Shown: positions 35,860 through 45,184 of the stretch, in pieces | Layout of the letters: each line of letters opens with the position of its first letter | Numbering within the stretch: the stretch's first letter is position 1 | Assembly (NCBI RefSeq): GCF_000424285.1 | Contig: NZ_AUJP01000020.1 | Coordinates: 1 to 64,000, forward strand | Length of the DNA stretch: 64,000 nt | Source: Butyrivibrio sp. MB2005 | GTDB lineage: Bacteria; Bacillota; Clostridia; Lachnospirales; Lachnospiraceae | Direction: 5' to 3' | Translations under genes and position numbers: made by a program | The notes under the pieces: generated by a model | Told to the model about the DNA's origin: nothing | Seen by the model: only the letters and a program-made list of their open reading frames with translations | The model's database searches: none

Positions 35860-36576
35860 TCATTCATCACTGTTCTTTTCTTTCAAATTCCTTTCTTTCA
35901 AGTTCTTTTTTCGGAGAAAATCAGCAATTGCCAGATAGAACCTTCCTACCATTATAAGGAAAATCAGCAGCACAAAAATCCACCACATGGTTCCCATATA
36001 TGGAAGCTCATCGGCAAAACCAAAAGCTCCTGCAGGACTTCCCCAGTTTAGGAAAAAGTATGGATAATTACGTCCATCAGCAAATTCCCAACCTCTTGCA
36101 TATCCGATTCCTGCATAGATGACATATAAAAGAGGTGGGATAATTACAAGAAATGCGTCTCTGTGACTTATTCTGGTAGACTTTGCTATTACAAAAAAGT
36201 CGATGACTGAAGCAACCGGCACAACCACATGAGTCAGTATGTTATGAAGACTCCATGCATGTTCGCCAAGGAGCGGTGCCAGCAAAGTGCAAAAAACAAC
36301 TCCGGTGAGGGTTATGGAAACCGTCGCAACGAATTTAACAATATTCCAGATCCACATTATATGCTTTTCGCGTCTGACAAAATAAATTCCGGCAGCGGAA
36401 ATAATCGCCATGACTATATTGGACTGAGTGGTAAAGTACATAAACGTCCTACTGCCGCCCATGAAAAAACCACGACCCGCATTAGCACTAAGATAGATAC
36501 CAACAACTGCTGATACGATGATAATAATTTTAAGACAATAACTGATTATTTTCTGTCTGTCTGAAAAAATGCCCAT
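35860..36576 (-). CDS. Pr6Pr family membrane protein
   Basis: A 238-residue protein with six membrane helices. FTTQSNIVMAI near residue 48, the His in SLHNILTHVVVPVASVIDF near 115 and YPYFFLN near 170 are the marks of the Pr6Pr (FAR-17a/AIG1-like) family, which is uncharacterised in bacteria; eukaryotic AIG1 relatives hydrolyse hydroxy-fatty-acid esters. The ATG at 36576 has AGAGG 8 bases upstream; 22 upstream in-frame codons are rejected. That ribosome site can be paired by an upstream inverted repeat. The C-terminus is a charged repeat (NLKERNLKEKN). Confidence 0.75.
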   Translation of the reverse strand: MGIFSDRQKIISYCLKIIIIVSAVVGIYLSANAGRGFFMGGSRTFMYFTTQSNIVMAIISAAGIYFVRREKHIMWIWNIVKFVATVSITLTGVVFCTLLAPLLGEHAWSLHNILTHVVVPVASVIDFFVIAKSTRISHRDAFLVIIPPLLYVIYAGIGYARGWEFADGRNYPYFFLNWGSPAGAFGFADELPYMGTMWWIFVLLIFLIMVGRFYLAIADFLRKKNLKERNLKEKNSDE

Positions 36577-36577
36577 A

Positions 36578-36652
36578 AAAATACCTCTTGAAAAGACGAA
36601 CTGAGCGCAATTTAATTTTATCGCATTCCCAATCATTTCCAAGAGGTATTTT
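36578..36652 (-). promoter_or_regulatory. 13-bp inverted repeat covering the Pr6Pr ribosome site
   Basis: AAAATACCTCTTG (36640-36652 read on the minus strand) is perfectly complementary to CAAGAGGTATTTT (36578-36590), which contains the Shine-Dalgarno and ends 1 base before the ATG. The loop is 49 bases. If transcribed from upstream, the leader would hide the ribosome site. It could instead serve as a long-loop terminator for the surface-protein gene ending at 36694. Confidence 0.5.
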
Positions 36653-36693
36653 GCATTTTATAAACTTTTAATTATTTAAGAAATCTGGTCCTG

Positions 36694-39600
36694 TCAGTTT
36701 TCTTCCTTGTTTTCACGCTTCTCTAAAAGGATTAGTCCGAGGGCTGCAGCTGCCAGCAGTAAAACTATGATTCTTGAAACGTTATCTGTAGTATCATCTG
36801 TTCCGCCTCTTCTTGCTCCAAGAACTGCGGGCTCTTCTTCTGCAGGTGCTTCTCTCCTTGCTCCGAGAACTGCTGCCTGAGGAACAGGTGCCTCATTTAT
36901 GACAGTAACTTCATCATCTGAGTATGACTCAGTAGTTTCAGGAGTCTCATCGATAACCTCTTCCTCAATCTCACCACTTTCATCCTCAATATCTGCACTG
37001 TCAGGTAATGTAGTGGAAGTCTCTTCCTTTGTAGGCTCAGGATCTTTTTCTACCTTCTCTTCCTTTTTCTCTTCTTCCTTCTTCTCCTCTTCCTGAGGTA
37101 CCTCTTTCCATATAGCGTAAAGAGTATTGGTCTCCTTTGGAAGATTATCTGCGCCAACCAGGTCACCTTCTACAAAATCAGGCTCTGTAGCATCAGGATT
37201 CTCATTTGCCCAGCCAAGGAACTCATATCCGGGTCTTGTGAAAATATTTCCTGCTACTGTAATAGGAGCATTGATCTGAATTTTGCTGTAGGTAGCTGTA
37301 GTCTTGTCTGCAGAAACCGTAAGGTTCTTTGCTGTGTCAGATACAAGTGCTGTGGTTGCAGGTGAAGCTGCATCTCCGTTACCGTTATAAACGATCTTTG
37401 TAAGTCTGATGTCTTCGTTGGTATCAGGTACATAAACCGCACGAAGTCTTATTATGTACTGATATGAAGCTGTATCTGCACTTGCATCCTGGACAGGCTG
37501 CATCTTTGCATAATCTCTGGTTGCTGTAAGGAGATTACCGGGCTTAAAAGTAATGTCTGATTCTGTAAAATCTCCTGCCCTTCTCATTACGTTGGGGCTC
37601 ATGAGAACCCAGTGATCAAAGCGCTGACCCTTAGGTGCTTCTGCTGTATTATCAAGTACTTCTGCCTTTGCCTGATCCTTATAAAGAGTAGGATCTACAA
37701 CTACCTGAAGATCATTGGGTTTTCCAAGTGCTACATCATATTCGATGTTAATTCCGTCAGCGCCTTCAAGTTTGCCGCGCCATCTTGCATAGAGATCGAT
37801 CTTTCTGTCAACCCAGTAACGATTTTCATTGGCATCCTTATTGGTCTCTACTAAAACATCTCCCCACTTATCACGCTCAGTACTCTCAGTCTGATCGTAA
37901 GGTTCTGTGGTTTCCTCTGTCATTGCATATGCATCGAAGTTGAAAGGATGCTTGAACTCGGGGTCTGAATACCAGCCGATAAGCTCATAATCTGCTCTGT
38001 GTACCTGGTTTATACCCACGATCTTCTTTCCATAATCAACCTTGAAGCAGGTTGCCTGTCCTTCTGCACCCCAATCCAGTGTAGTATCGCCTGAGGCATT
38101 TGTGTGCAGGAAAACACGACACTCTTTGCGGATCCACTTTGCATATACTTCAATACCGCCCTGAGGCATTGTGGCATTTTGGAAATCAAAAGGATCACCT
38201 GTGCACTCTTTGTCGCCATACCATCCTGCGAAAACAAATCCGTCGTAACTTGAAGGCTTGAAGCTTCCTTCTGATGCTACGCTGGCATCAACCTGGATGG
38301 GATCGCTTTCCTTAATAAGGCCGAGACTTTCGTACTCATCAAGGATTTCTTTGTGATTTGCACCGCTTACATATACACCGTCGTAGTAAAGAACCTTATT
38401 GGTACTTCTGTTGTAGAAGAAACTTACATGACGGTTAAGATTTGCCTCTCCTGTGGGATGAGTATTTCCTACATTTGTAAAACCATTGTATGCCGGAGGC
38501 TTTTGTCCTTCATACTCAGATGTTGATCTTGCACTTACTTCCTCTACAAAGTAGTAACTCTTAGTTATTCTCTTACCATCTTCTTCATAGGTAAACTGCT
38601 GAATTTCTTTACCCAAAGGTGGCTCTTCTCCGTCTATCACATCGAAGAAAATCCTGTAAGTGTACTGATACTGCTGCTTGTCAAATCTGGCTGTGAGGTA
38701 ATTGCCCTCAGGAGATTTCCAGTTGCCAAGAATCTGATAATCCAGTGTATCAATTTTTCCTTTTACGGTATTTCCGCCGTTTCCGCCAGTAGATGTCTTA
38801 AGAGGAGCACCATCCATAAGGATCCAGCTTGTCATTCTGGTATAGTTTCTGGCACCGCTTGAGTTGTAGCCGCTATTGCCCTTCATGACATTGTAGAGAG
38901 CCTCAAACCTGTCGTAATCAGGCCAGTTATTACCAAACTGATCGCCGTAGGTGATCTCTACCGGTATGTAATAGTAGTCGCCATCCTTTTCTGTTGTAGG
39001 GAAAGCGTTCACGAGACTGCTGTCTGTTATTGTGAAACGCGCATCTGTCTCATAGTGAACAAATTCATAGGTGTCGTTACCTAAATCTTTTGCATATCTG
39101 AATTTGATGGTGTAAGTAATTCTTTCAAAGATTACGTTAACAATTGCATTTCCTTCTGTCTTAATAACTACGTTCTCATCGAACTCCTTAGGTCTGAATC
39201 CAACTATTTCAATCTTCGTTTCATTGTTGTCTTCATCTTTTACCAGAACAGCATCATAATCATTGAGCTTAATTACGTTTTTATCTATAGTTGTTCCTAC
39301 TAAACCCTGTCTTACATATGTTCCATAATAGGAAGTGCCGCCTGTAAGGTTTTCAGTCCATACAACTACTCTGTATTTTGCCTTAAGATTAGGTGACCAG
39401 CCTGCGTAAAGTGTTGTTCTCTCACTTATGCTGCTGTTAAATACGAATTTATCGCCTGTAGGATGATCGCCCACGTTTTCAGGCTTATTCTGATACCATC
39501 CATCGAAGATATATCCATATCTTGTGGGAGCTGTAGGCTCTGATGTAATATCACCTTCTTTTACAAACTGAGGAGCGGTATAGCTTGATCCTGTTCCATT

Positions 39601-41199
39601 GCCTTCGAATGAAAGCCAGTTTCCTTTAGGTGTATATGCCTTGAAAACTACATTTCCTGTTATTGTGATCTGATCACTGTTTTCGTACTGAGCAGGATTC
39701 TTCACATTCTGAATATTGCTCTCTGTACCCTCTACAACTTCCCAGCCAAGGAATGCCTTATCGGGATCGTAGGGTGTGTACTGCTTATCGATGGTGTAAG
39801 GACCATTTTCAGGATTCACAACCTCGTTTTCAATTACTGTGCCAAGCTCATCCTTAAATGTAACTGTGTAGGACTCTTTATAAACAGCTACCAGAGTAAC
39901 CTCTTCATTTGCTGCAAGTCCTGTAAGATCTACGGCTTCACCAAGCTTAATCTGAGTATCATGACTTCCGTCATCATTAAGTGTGAACCAGCCTTCGAAT
40001 ACTTTACCTGCGTGGTAAGGAGTATCTATAGCTGCAAGTACGTTGCCGCCTTCGATGTTTCTGAGGATCTGGTTATCAACCTTCTGCCCTGCTTCATTGG
40101 TGAAGAAGTAAGGTACGTAGGAATCTTCTTCATTGATATCGCGGAAGAAATATGTACGTGTGAAAAATTCCTCATCCTCTTCCTTTACTGTAACCAGTGC
40201 ATAGATTGAAAAAGCATCACTCTCAAACTCAGCTGCATTGCCGCTTACTGTTGCACCGACTATTGATGTATCTCCTGAATCGTCTACGTGTACAACCTGT
40301 GCATCCTCCGCTTTTGCAAGCTCTGAGGAAGTCATCTTTACAGAGATGGCTTTTGCGGGCTCGATTTCTTCGCCGTCACAGTAGAAAGTAATGTCAACTG
40401 CGATAACCTTCTCAACTGTTTTTACTGAATCAGAAGTATCTGAATTAACTTCCTGCTCAACAGTATCCTTAACAGCTGCAATAACACCGCTGTCATATAC
40501 GGGAGTAACTGTAACTGTTGTGCCTTCAGGAAAAGCACCTTCGGGAGCATCAATTGCAACATTTACGCCGCCTGCACTCTTGTTAAAAGTAACTGCCGGC
40601 ATCTGCTGTTCTTCAGGGTCCTGCGCTTCTTCTGCTTCAGGAACTGCTACAGCTTCTTCTGCAGGCTCTTCCGGTGCTGCTTCACTTGCTGCTTCTTCCG
40701 GTAATTCATCTGCTGCCTGATCATCAGCTGCTGTGTCAGCACCGGTATCCTGCGAATTGTCTGTACCTGCCTGCTCTTCGCTGTCTGCAGGAGTCTCATC
40801 ATTATTTACTTCTGTTTCTTCAGTGGGAATGTTTTCAGAATTGTCATTCTCAAAAACCGCCTCATCACCGTTATCAGCGTTTTCTTCTACGCTTTCTTCA
40901 GGTGCTTCTTCACTGAAATCTTCACTGGGCTGTTCTTCCTCATAGGAGTTGTCATCTACAGGTTCCTCTTGGATTTCCTCCGCTTCTTCAGGTTCCTCGT
41001 AGGATGGCTCTTCTTCTGTAGGAAGATTTTCCTCATTTATTTCCCCATTGTTTTCCAGGGACACTATATCAGTGTTCTCCTCCAGCACTTCTTCGCCCGT
41101 GGCATGAACTCTGGCTGATCCGAGATCACTACTCAGAGTAGTTGCTACCAGAATTAAACTGATTATGAATGCCCACAGTCTTTTATGGTTTTTACGCAT
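36694..41199 (-). CDS. Giant InlB-repeat cell-surface protein with duplicated VLGARR tail
   Basis: A 1501-residue secreted protein. Signal peptide (1-34), very acidic Glu/Ala-rich stretch (35-205), a beta domain (205-345), then at least six InlB B-repeat/Flg_new-type modules recognisable by GW-Y/F motifs (VFEGWFT, FLGWEV, FDGWYQN, FAGWYGD, LIGWYSD, FLGWANE). After an acidic EEEKKEEEKKEE stretch the C-terminus has VLGARR twice (1444-1449 and 1459-1464), GGTDDTT, a membrane helix (1476-1492) and EKRENKEEN. The layout is that of a wall- or membrane-anchored adhesin but lacks LPXTG. GAGGAGG lies 9 bases before ATG. Confidence 0.85.
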   Translation of the reverse strand: MRKNHKRLWAFIISLILVATTLSSDLGSARVHATGEEVLEENTDIVSLENNGEINEENLPTEEEPSYEEPEEAEEIQEEPVDDNSYEEEQPSEDFSEEAPEESVEENADNGDEAVFENDNSENIPTEETEVNNDETPADSEEQAGTDNSQDTGADTAADDQAADELPEEAASEAAPEEPAEEAVAVPEAEEAQDPEEQQMPAVTFNKSAGGVNVAIDAPEGAFPEGTTVTVTPVYDSGVIAAVKDTVEQEVNSDTSDSVKTVEKVIAVDITFYCDGEEIEPAKAISVKMTSSELAKAEDAQVVHVDDSGDTSIVGATVSGNAAEFESDAFSIYALVTVKEEDEEFFTRTYFFRDINEEDSYVPYFFTNEAGQKVDNQILRNIEGGNVLAAIDTPYHAGKVFEGWFTLNDDGSHDTQIKLGEAVDLTGLAANEEVTLVAVYKESYTVTFKDELGTVIENEVVNPENGPYTIDKQYTPYDPDKAFLGWEVVEGTESNIQNVKNPAQYENSDQITITGNVVFKAYTPKGNWLSFEGNGTGSSYTAPQFVKEGDITSEPTAPTRYGYIFDGWYQNKPENVGDHPTGDKFVFNSSISERTTLYAGWSPNLKAKYRVVVWTENLTGGTSYYGTYVRQGLVGTTIDKNVIKLNDYDAVLVKDEDNNETKIEIVGFRPKEFDENVVIKTEGNAIVNVIFERITYTIKFRYAKDLGNDTYEFVHYETDARFTITDSSLVNAFPTTEKDGDYYYIPVEITYGDQFGNNWPDYDRFEALYNVMKGNSGYNSSGARNYTRMTSWILMDGAPLKTSTGGNGGNTVKGKIDTLDYQILGNWKSPEGNYLTARFDKQQYQYTYRIFFDVIDGEEPPLGKEIQQFTYEEDGKRITKSYYFVEEVSARSTSEYEGQKPPAYNGFTNVGNTHPTGEANLNRHVSFFYNRSTNKVLYYDGVYVSGANHKEILDEYESLGLIKESDPIQVDASVASEGSFKPSSYDGFVFAGWYGDKECTGDPFDFQNATMPQGGIEVYAKWIRKECRVFLHTNASGDTTLDWGAEGQATCFKVDYGKKIVGINQVHRADYELIGWYSDPEFKHPFNFDAYAMTEETTEPYDQTESTERDKWGDVLVETNKDANENRYWVDRKIDLYARWRGKLEGADGINIEYDVALGKPNDLQVVVDPTLYKDQAKAEVLDNTAEAPKGQRFDHWVLMSPNVMRRAGDFTESDITFKPGNLLTATRDYAKMQPVQDASADTASYQYIIRLRAVYVPDTNEDIRLTKIVYNGNGDAASPATTALVSDTAKNLTVSADKTTATYSKIQINAPITVAGNIFTRPGYEFLGWANENPDATEPDFVEGDLVGADNLPKETNTLYAIWKEVPQEEEKKEEEKKEEKVEKDPEPTKEETSTTLPDSADIEDESGEIEEEVIDETPETTESYSDDEVTVINEAPVPQAAVLGARREAPAEEEPAVLGARRGGTDDTTDNVSRIIVLLLAAAALGLILLEKRENKEEN

Positions 41200-41438
41200 A
41201 TCTTGTTCCTCCTCATAAGAAACTGCCTCAGGTTACTTATCAAAACCGTGCTGAGCGGTTTTTGAATTATTAAGTTTTGATTTTCTATACTATAAGTGTA
41301 GCTGAAAAAAGAGATGCGTAGGATACGGAAAATGAACAGTTTCATTCAAAATTCGCACTTGACAAACAGAAAATATTGTGCACTGATATTAATTTTATGA
41401 TTAAGCCTTAAGAAAATCACAATATGATCCGATATAAC

Positions 41439-41491
41439 AAAAAAGATTCCCTAAGAGGCTTCGGATTTTTCCTCCGTCTGCTTAGGGAATC
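41439..41491 (-). terminator. Terminator of the flavin oxidoreductase gene
   Basis: GATTCCCTAAG and CTTAGGGAATC form an 11-bp stem, followed on the minus strand by TTTTTTG, 30 bases after the stop. The 240 bases between it and the surface-protein start hold only a small AAAACCG/CGGTTTT hairpin (41242-41262) and AT-rich leader. Confidence 0.85.
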
Positions 41492-41521
41492 ATTTTTAAT
41501 TATCACCAATTCATGCAATCA

Positions 41522-43513
41522 TCAGATGTGATTGGCAACCTCAAATGCATCCCAGATTCCATACATGATATTGGAAACCTGTCTTGCATCACCAAGAAGA
41601 TAGATCTCGTCCACATCATTCTTGTGTGCTTCATAAAGAGTATTCTCACTTGCATATCCAACGCAAAGTACTACGCTGTCTGCACTGATCTCTTTTGTCT
41701 CTTCACCAACTGAAGCTTTTAATACACCGCCCTTAAACTCAGTAACCTTGGCGCCTGTAACAACTTCTATTCCGTTGAAAGGAATAAGTTCTTCAAGCAT
41801 CTCCTTGTTTGCTGTACAAAGAGGACCGTTAACTGCCATCAGTTTATCGAGAGCTTCTACGATAGTTACTTTCTTACCCTTCATAGCAAGGTCAAGAGCA
41901 AGCTCGCAGCCTACAAGACCGCCGCCCACAACAACTACCTTGTCGCCTGTTTCCTTCTCTCCAAGAAGAACCTGCTCAGCAGCATATACCTTGTCATCAT
42001 CACCAAGAGAGAACATCTTGGGTCTTGAACCTGTTGCAAGGATAACTGCATCGTACTGAGGATCAAGAATCTCTTTTTCTGTAGCCTTTGTATTAAAGTG
42101 TACATCAACTCCAAGACGAACCATCTCATCCTCATACCACTTTGCAAGTGCAAGGTCATCCTCCTTAAAGGAAGGTGCTCCGCCGGGAATAAGATTACCG
42201 CCAAGACGGCCTGTAGCTTCATAAAGAACAGGCTCATGTCCGCGCTCTGCAAGAACTCTTGCAGCTTCACTTCCTGCTACGCCGCCGCCCACAATAAGAA
42301 CCTTCTTCTTTTTGCAAACAGGATTGTACTGATTAAGTCTCTCTTTTCCTGCCTGAGGGTTAACTGCGCAGTTAGTAAGTGAATATGCCTGAATACGTCC
42401 CATACAGCCTTCCTGACAGCTTATGCAGGGACGGATCTGACTAAGAGCGTTCCTTCTGATCTTGTTTACAATATCAGGATCAGCCAGAGTAGGACGTCCA
42501 AGGGAGATCATGTCGCACACATCACTCTCAAGGCAATCAAGTGCCAGATCGGGATTATCCACACGACCTGCCATGATAACCGGAATATTTACATTTTCTT
42601 TTGTAATCTTGGCAAACTTTCTGTAAGGAGCCTTCTCCATATACATCGGGGGATGATTCCACCACCATGCATCATAGGTTCCTGCGTCTACATCGAGGGC
42701 ATCATAGCCGAATTTCTCAAGAAGCTTTGCTGCCTCAATACCCTCTTCGATATCGCGGCCCTTCTCTTCGAATTCTTCTCCGGGAAGTGCACCCTTACGG
42801 AAATCCTTAACCATACTCTTAAGTGAAAATCTCATTGCTACAGGGAAATCCCAACCGCAGGTCTTAGCGATCTCTTCTCGGATTTCTTTGGCAAATCTGA
42901 GTCTGTTTTCAAGGGATCCGCCATATTCATCTGTTCTGTGATTGAAGAATGAAATAGCAAACTGATCGATCAGATAGCCTTCATGAACAGCGTGGATCTC
43001 AACGCCGTCAAAGCCTGCACGCTTAGCGTTATAAGCACCTTTTCCAAAACTCTCAACGATGCCGTGGATCTCCTCAACTGTAAGGGGACGGCAGGTCTTA
43101 TCAAGCCATCTGTGGGGTATTGCTGATGCTGAAACCGGCGGGAATTCGCCAAGGTTTGTGGGAATAGTAACACGGCCAAAGCCGCCGCTCATCTGCAGAA
43201 AAATCTTTGCTCCATAGGCATGAACGCGCTCTGTCATCTCACGGCTTGTTCTTACGAACTGAACCGGATTATAAGTTGAATTGGGTGTGTTGGGGAAAGA
43301 GGGCTTTTCCACCTCTGTGTCGGAAAATGTAACACCGGTGATTATCAGACCAATGCCTCCCTTAGCACGTCTTGTGTAATAATCAATTCCCCTGTCGTTC
43401 CAACCGCCTTCACAATCGCCAAGACCAAGGGGTCCCATAGGCGCCATAGCATAGCGGTTTTTGATTTCAAGCCCGCGGATCTTAATGGGCTCAAAAAGCT
43501 TTTGATACTTCAT
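41522..43513 (-). CDS. NADH:flavin oxidoreductase with Fe-S cluster (old yellow enzyme/DCR type)
   Basis: A 663-residue, three-part flavoenzyme like 2,4-dienoyl-CoA reductase and bile-acid BaiCD/BaiH. Residues 1-350 form the FMN barrel; four cysteines 363, 366, 370 and 382 (CISCQEGC and TNC) bind a 4Fe-4S cluster; 403-660 carry FAD (VLIVGGGVAGSEAARVLAERG) and NADH (VVVVGGGLVGCELAL) sites. It passes electrons from NADH to an enoate or similar unsaturated acceptor. AGGAGG lies 7 bases before ATG. A hairpin GGCGC-TGCG-GCGCC is in its leader. Monocistronic. Confidence 0.9.
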   Translation of the reverse strand: MKYQKLFEPIKIRGLEIKNRYAMAPMGPLGLGDCEGGWNDRGIDYYTRRAKGGIGLIITGVTFSDTEVEKPSFPNTPNSTYNPVQFVRTSREMTERVHAYGAKIFLQMSGGFGRVTIPTNLGEFPPVSASAIPHRWLDKTCRPLTVEEIHGIVESFGKGAYNAKRAGFDGVEIHAVHEGYLIDQFAISFFNHRTDEYGGSLENRLRFAKEIREEIAKTCGWDFPVAMRFSLKSMVKDFRKGALPGEEFEEKGRDIEEGIEAAKLLEKFGYDALDVDAGTYDAWWWNHPPMYMEKAPYRKFAKITKENVNIPVIMAGRVDNPDLALDCLESDVCDMISLGRPTLADPDIVNKIRRNALSQIRPCISCQEGCMGRIQAYSLTNCAVNPQAGKERLNQYNPVCKKKKVLIVGGGVAGSEAARVLAERGHEPVLYEATGRLGGNLIPGGAPSFKEDDLALAKWYEDEMVRLGVDVHFNTKATEKEILDPQYDAVILATGSRPKMFSLGDDDKVYAAEQVLLGEKETGDKVVVVGGGLVGCELALDLAMKGKKVTIVEALDKLMAVNGPLCTANKEMLEELIPFNGIEVVTGAKVTEFKGGVLKASVGEETKEISADSVVLCVGYASENTLYEAHKNDVDEIYLLGDARQVSNIMYGIWDAFEVANHI

Positions 43514-43596
43514 TTTGTAACCTCCTACCTTCTTTTTCGGCGCCGCAGCGCCAACCTTCTCAATGCAATATTATAAGTCAAACAGGAGGTTATAGA

Positions 43597-43626
43597 AAAG
43601 AAAAACGGCCACTATGTGACCGTTTT
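43597..43626 (-). terminator. Terminator of the nitroreductase gene
   Basis: AAAACGGTCAC and GTGGCCGTTTT form an 11-bp stem with a 3-base loop and one T-G pair, followed by TCTTTTC on the minus strand, 24 bases after the stop. Confidence 0.7.
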
Positions 43627-43649
43627 GGGGAGAAATATGAAAACACTTC

Positions 43650-44465
43650 TTACCATCTGTAAGTTGCGATATACTCTGTATCATCCGGTATTGCAAGACC
43701 CGGATCGCTTATCTCAAGTTTGGGAGAAATTCCCTTAGAAACAAGCTCTGTCTCAAAGTGGTACATTCCGATTCCCACATCAATCTTCTGAAGATCGTAA
43801 TCAGGAGTTGCAAAGCCCTTGTCTTTCTTCTCATAAAAATGTGCTGCGTTTCCATCTATAACTACGCGCCAGGGCTGCTTATTTACTGCAGAAGGTGCAA
43901 CTCTTACATTTTCAAGAGCTTCAAAAACTCCGGCAGCTGTTGCCTTTTCCTCAGAAAGAGGTGTATTGAAATCTCCCTCGAAGAAGAGCTTATTAAAATC
44001 AATACGGCTGTCTGCCTTAACGCCCTTACGCATCAGAGTTTCCTTAATTGACATCTTTTGCGCAGGCTTTCCAAGAGGACTCATGCAAGGCATGATCTCA
44101 TTTGCTGCAAGACCTGTTGCATTCTCGAATTTTTCTCTTGGCATTGTTCCGCCAATCCACACGGTACCAAGTCCCATCTTGTGTGCATGCATCAAAAGAG
44201 CTTCAAAGGCATAACCATAAGCTTCATCTGCATGTTTACCTTTTATAACAACTGCGCTCACATAGGTTTTCTCACCTGAAAGCACAGGACTTGAAAGACC
44301 GTTCTCATCCTTGTCAAGGAATATAAATCTCACCTGTACGTCATAAGGATTGTTTATTGTTCTGGCAAAATCCTTAAGCTCGCTCAGCACTGAATCATCA
44401 AGCTTTTGTCCATCAAAGGTTCTAACACTTCTTCTGGTTTTCGCCAATTCCAAAAATTCGCTCAT
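43650..44465 (-). CDS. Nitroreductase family FMN oxidoreductase
   Basis: A 271-residue flavoprotein. The FMN-binding N-terminus TRRSVRTFDGQ (residues 10-20), HKMGLGTVWIGG near 113 and the second motif VRVAPSAVNKQPWRVVI near 191 place it in the nitroreductase superfamily, in the long clade fused from two half-domains common in Clostridia. Substrates are not predictable. Its ATG overlaps the DUF3990 stop (TAATG) and AGGAGG lies in the DUF3990 3' end, so the two are translationally coupled. Confidence 0.85.
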   Translation of the reverse strand: MSEFLELAKTRRSVRTFDGQKLDDSVLSELKDFARTINNPYDVQVRFIFLDKDENGLSSPVLSGEKTYVSAVVIKGKHADEAYGYAFEALLMHAHKMGLGTVWIGGTMPREKFENATGLAANEIMPCMSPLGKPAQKMSIKETLMRKGVKADSRIDFNKLFFEGDFNTPLSEEKATAAGVFEALENVRVAPSAVNKQPWRVVIDGNAAHFYEKKDKGFATPDYDLQKIDVGIGMYHFETELVSKGISPKLEISDPGLAIPDDTEYIATYRW

Positions 44466-45031
44466 TACTTTTCCTCCTGATCAAATCCCTGCATAACCTG
44501 CGCCACATCCTGAAGATAGCGTTCTTCCTCCTCTGCAAGGATCTCTTTATTTTGTTTTATTGATTCACTAAGAAGCTTACTGGCAGACACGAAATGAAGA
44601 TTATCGACTGCTGCCTGGGTCTTCAGCACCACCTGCTGATACATGGGGCCCACGCATAAAAGCTTAAGGGCTTCATCATCGGAGAGATACCCACTTGTCA
44701 TAATTCCAAGAGTATTGAAAATAGTATCATTTGCTATGGGACCCACTATTACATCATACTCCGAAAACTCATCAGGCTTAATCCTTCTGTTGGAAAAAAT
44801 GTATCTAAACCACTCTTCATCTCTGTCTAAATACTTTATCTTAAGTCCGCTCTCATCCAGCTCATAGGTGTTCAAAATGATGTCCTCTCCGGACTTCTCT
44901 CTTGCCCACCTGGTTGCAAATTCATAATCCTTTGTAACGTAAAAGCCCTGTCCAAAGTCCGCATTTTTGCGACCTCTGTGAAGGTCCGGACGCATTATAA
45001 GTTCATATCCTGCATGAAATACTTTTATCAT
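44465..45031 (-). CDS. DUF3990 domain-containing protein
   Basis: A 188-residue protein. FHAGYELIMRPDL at the start and NADFGQGFYVTKDYEFATRWA near 24 are the DUF3990 signature. From memory this family belongs to the ADP-ribosyltransferase clan, with the FGxGFYxT segment in place of the NAD-binding STS core. In Lachnospiraceae it usually sits beside a short DUF3791 protein, absent here. AAGGTAATCAG precedes ATG. Coupling to a flavin enzyme is unusual. Confidence 0.75.
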   Translation of the reverse strand: MIKVFHAGYELIMRPDLHRGRKNADFGQGFYVTKDYEFATRWAREKSGEDIILNTYELDESGLKIKYLDRDEEWFRYIFSNRRIKPDEFSEYDVIVGPIANDTIFNTLGIMTSGYLSDDEALKLLCVGPMYQQVVLKTQAAVDNLHFVSASKLLSESIKQNKEILAEEEERYLQDVAQVMQGFDQEEK

Positions 45032-45120
45032 CTGATTACCTTATTTGAATCAATATCTGTTACGGGATGATTATACCACTTTTGCCATTTATTGCAATTT
45101 AATTGTTTAAAATGTTTTGC

Positions 45121-45184
45121 AAAAATTTTTAGACCCCTTTTTTCAGTTTCCACGTCGGGTCTGTTTGCATGTTTGAAGGGGTCT
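45121..45184 (-). terminator. Terminator of the membrane GGDEF gene
   Basis: AGACCCCTT and AAGGGGTCT form a 9-bp stem around a 36-base loop. The first arm overlaps the stop codon at 45183, and AAAAATTTTT follows on the minus strand. Confidence 0.55.

Noticed and set aside
37000..41100. Long plus-strand frames rich in Ser, Thr and Leu opposite the surface protein
   Set aside because: They are antisense shadows of Glu-rich and repeat codons without ribosome sites.
41242..41262. AAAACCG/CGGTTTT hairpin in the surface-protein leader as an attenuator
   Set aside because: The stem is only 7 bp, followed by GATAAG rather than a T run, and no alternative fold is evident.
43514..43600. Inverted repeat TAACCTCCT/AGGAGGTTA that could mask the ribosome site of the flavin oxidoreductase
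   Set aside because: A TATAAT lies between the arms, so the upstream arm is probably outside the transcript; the 9-bp match to a Shine-Dalgarno is also likely by chance.
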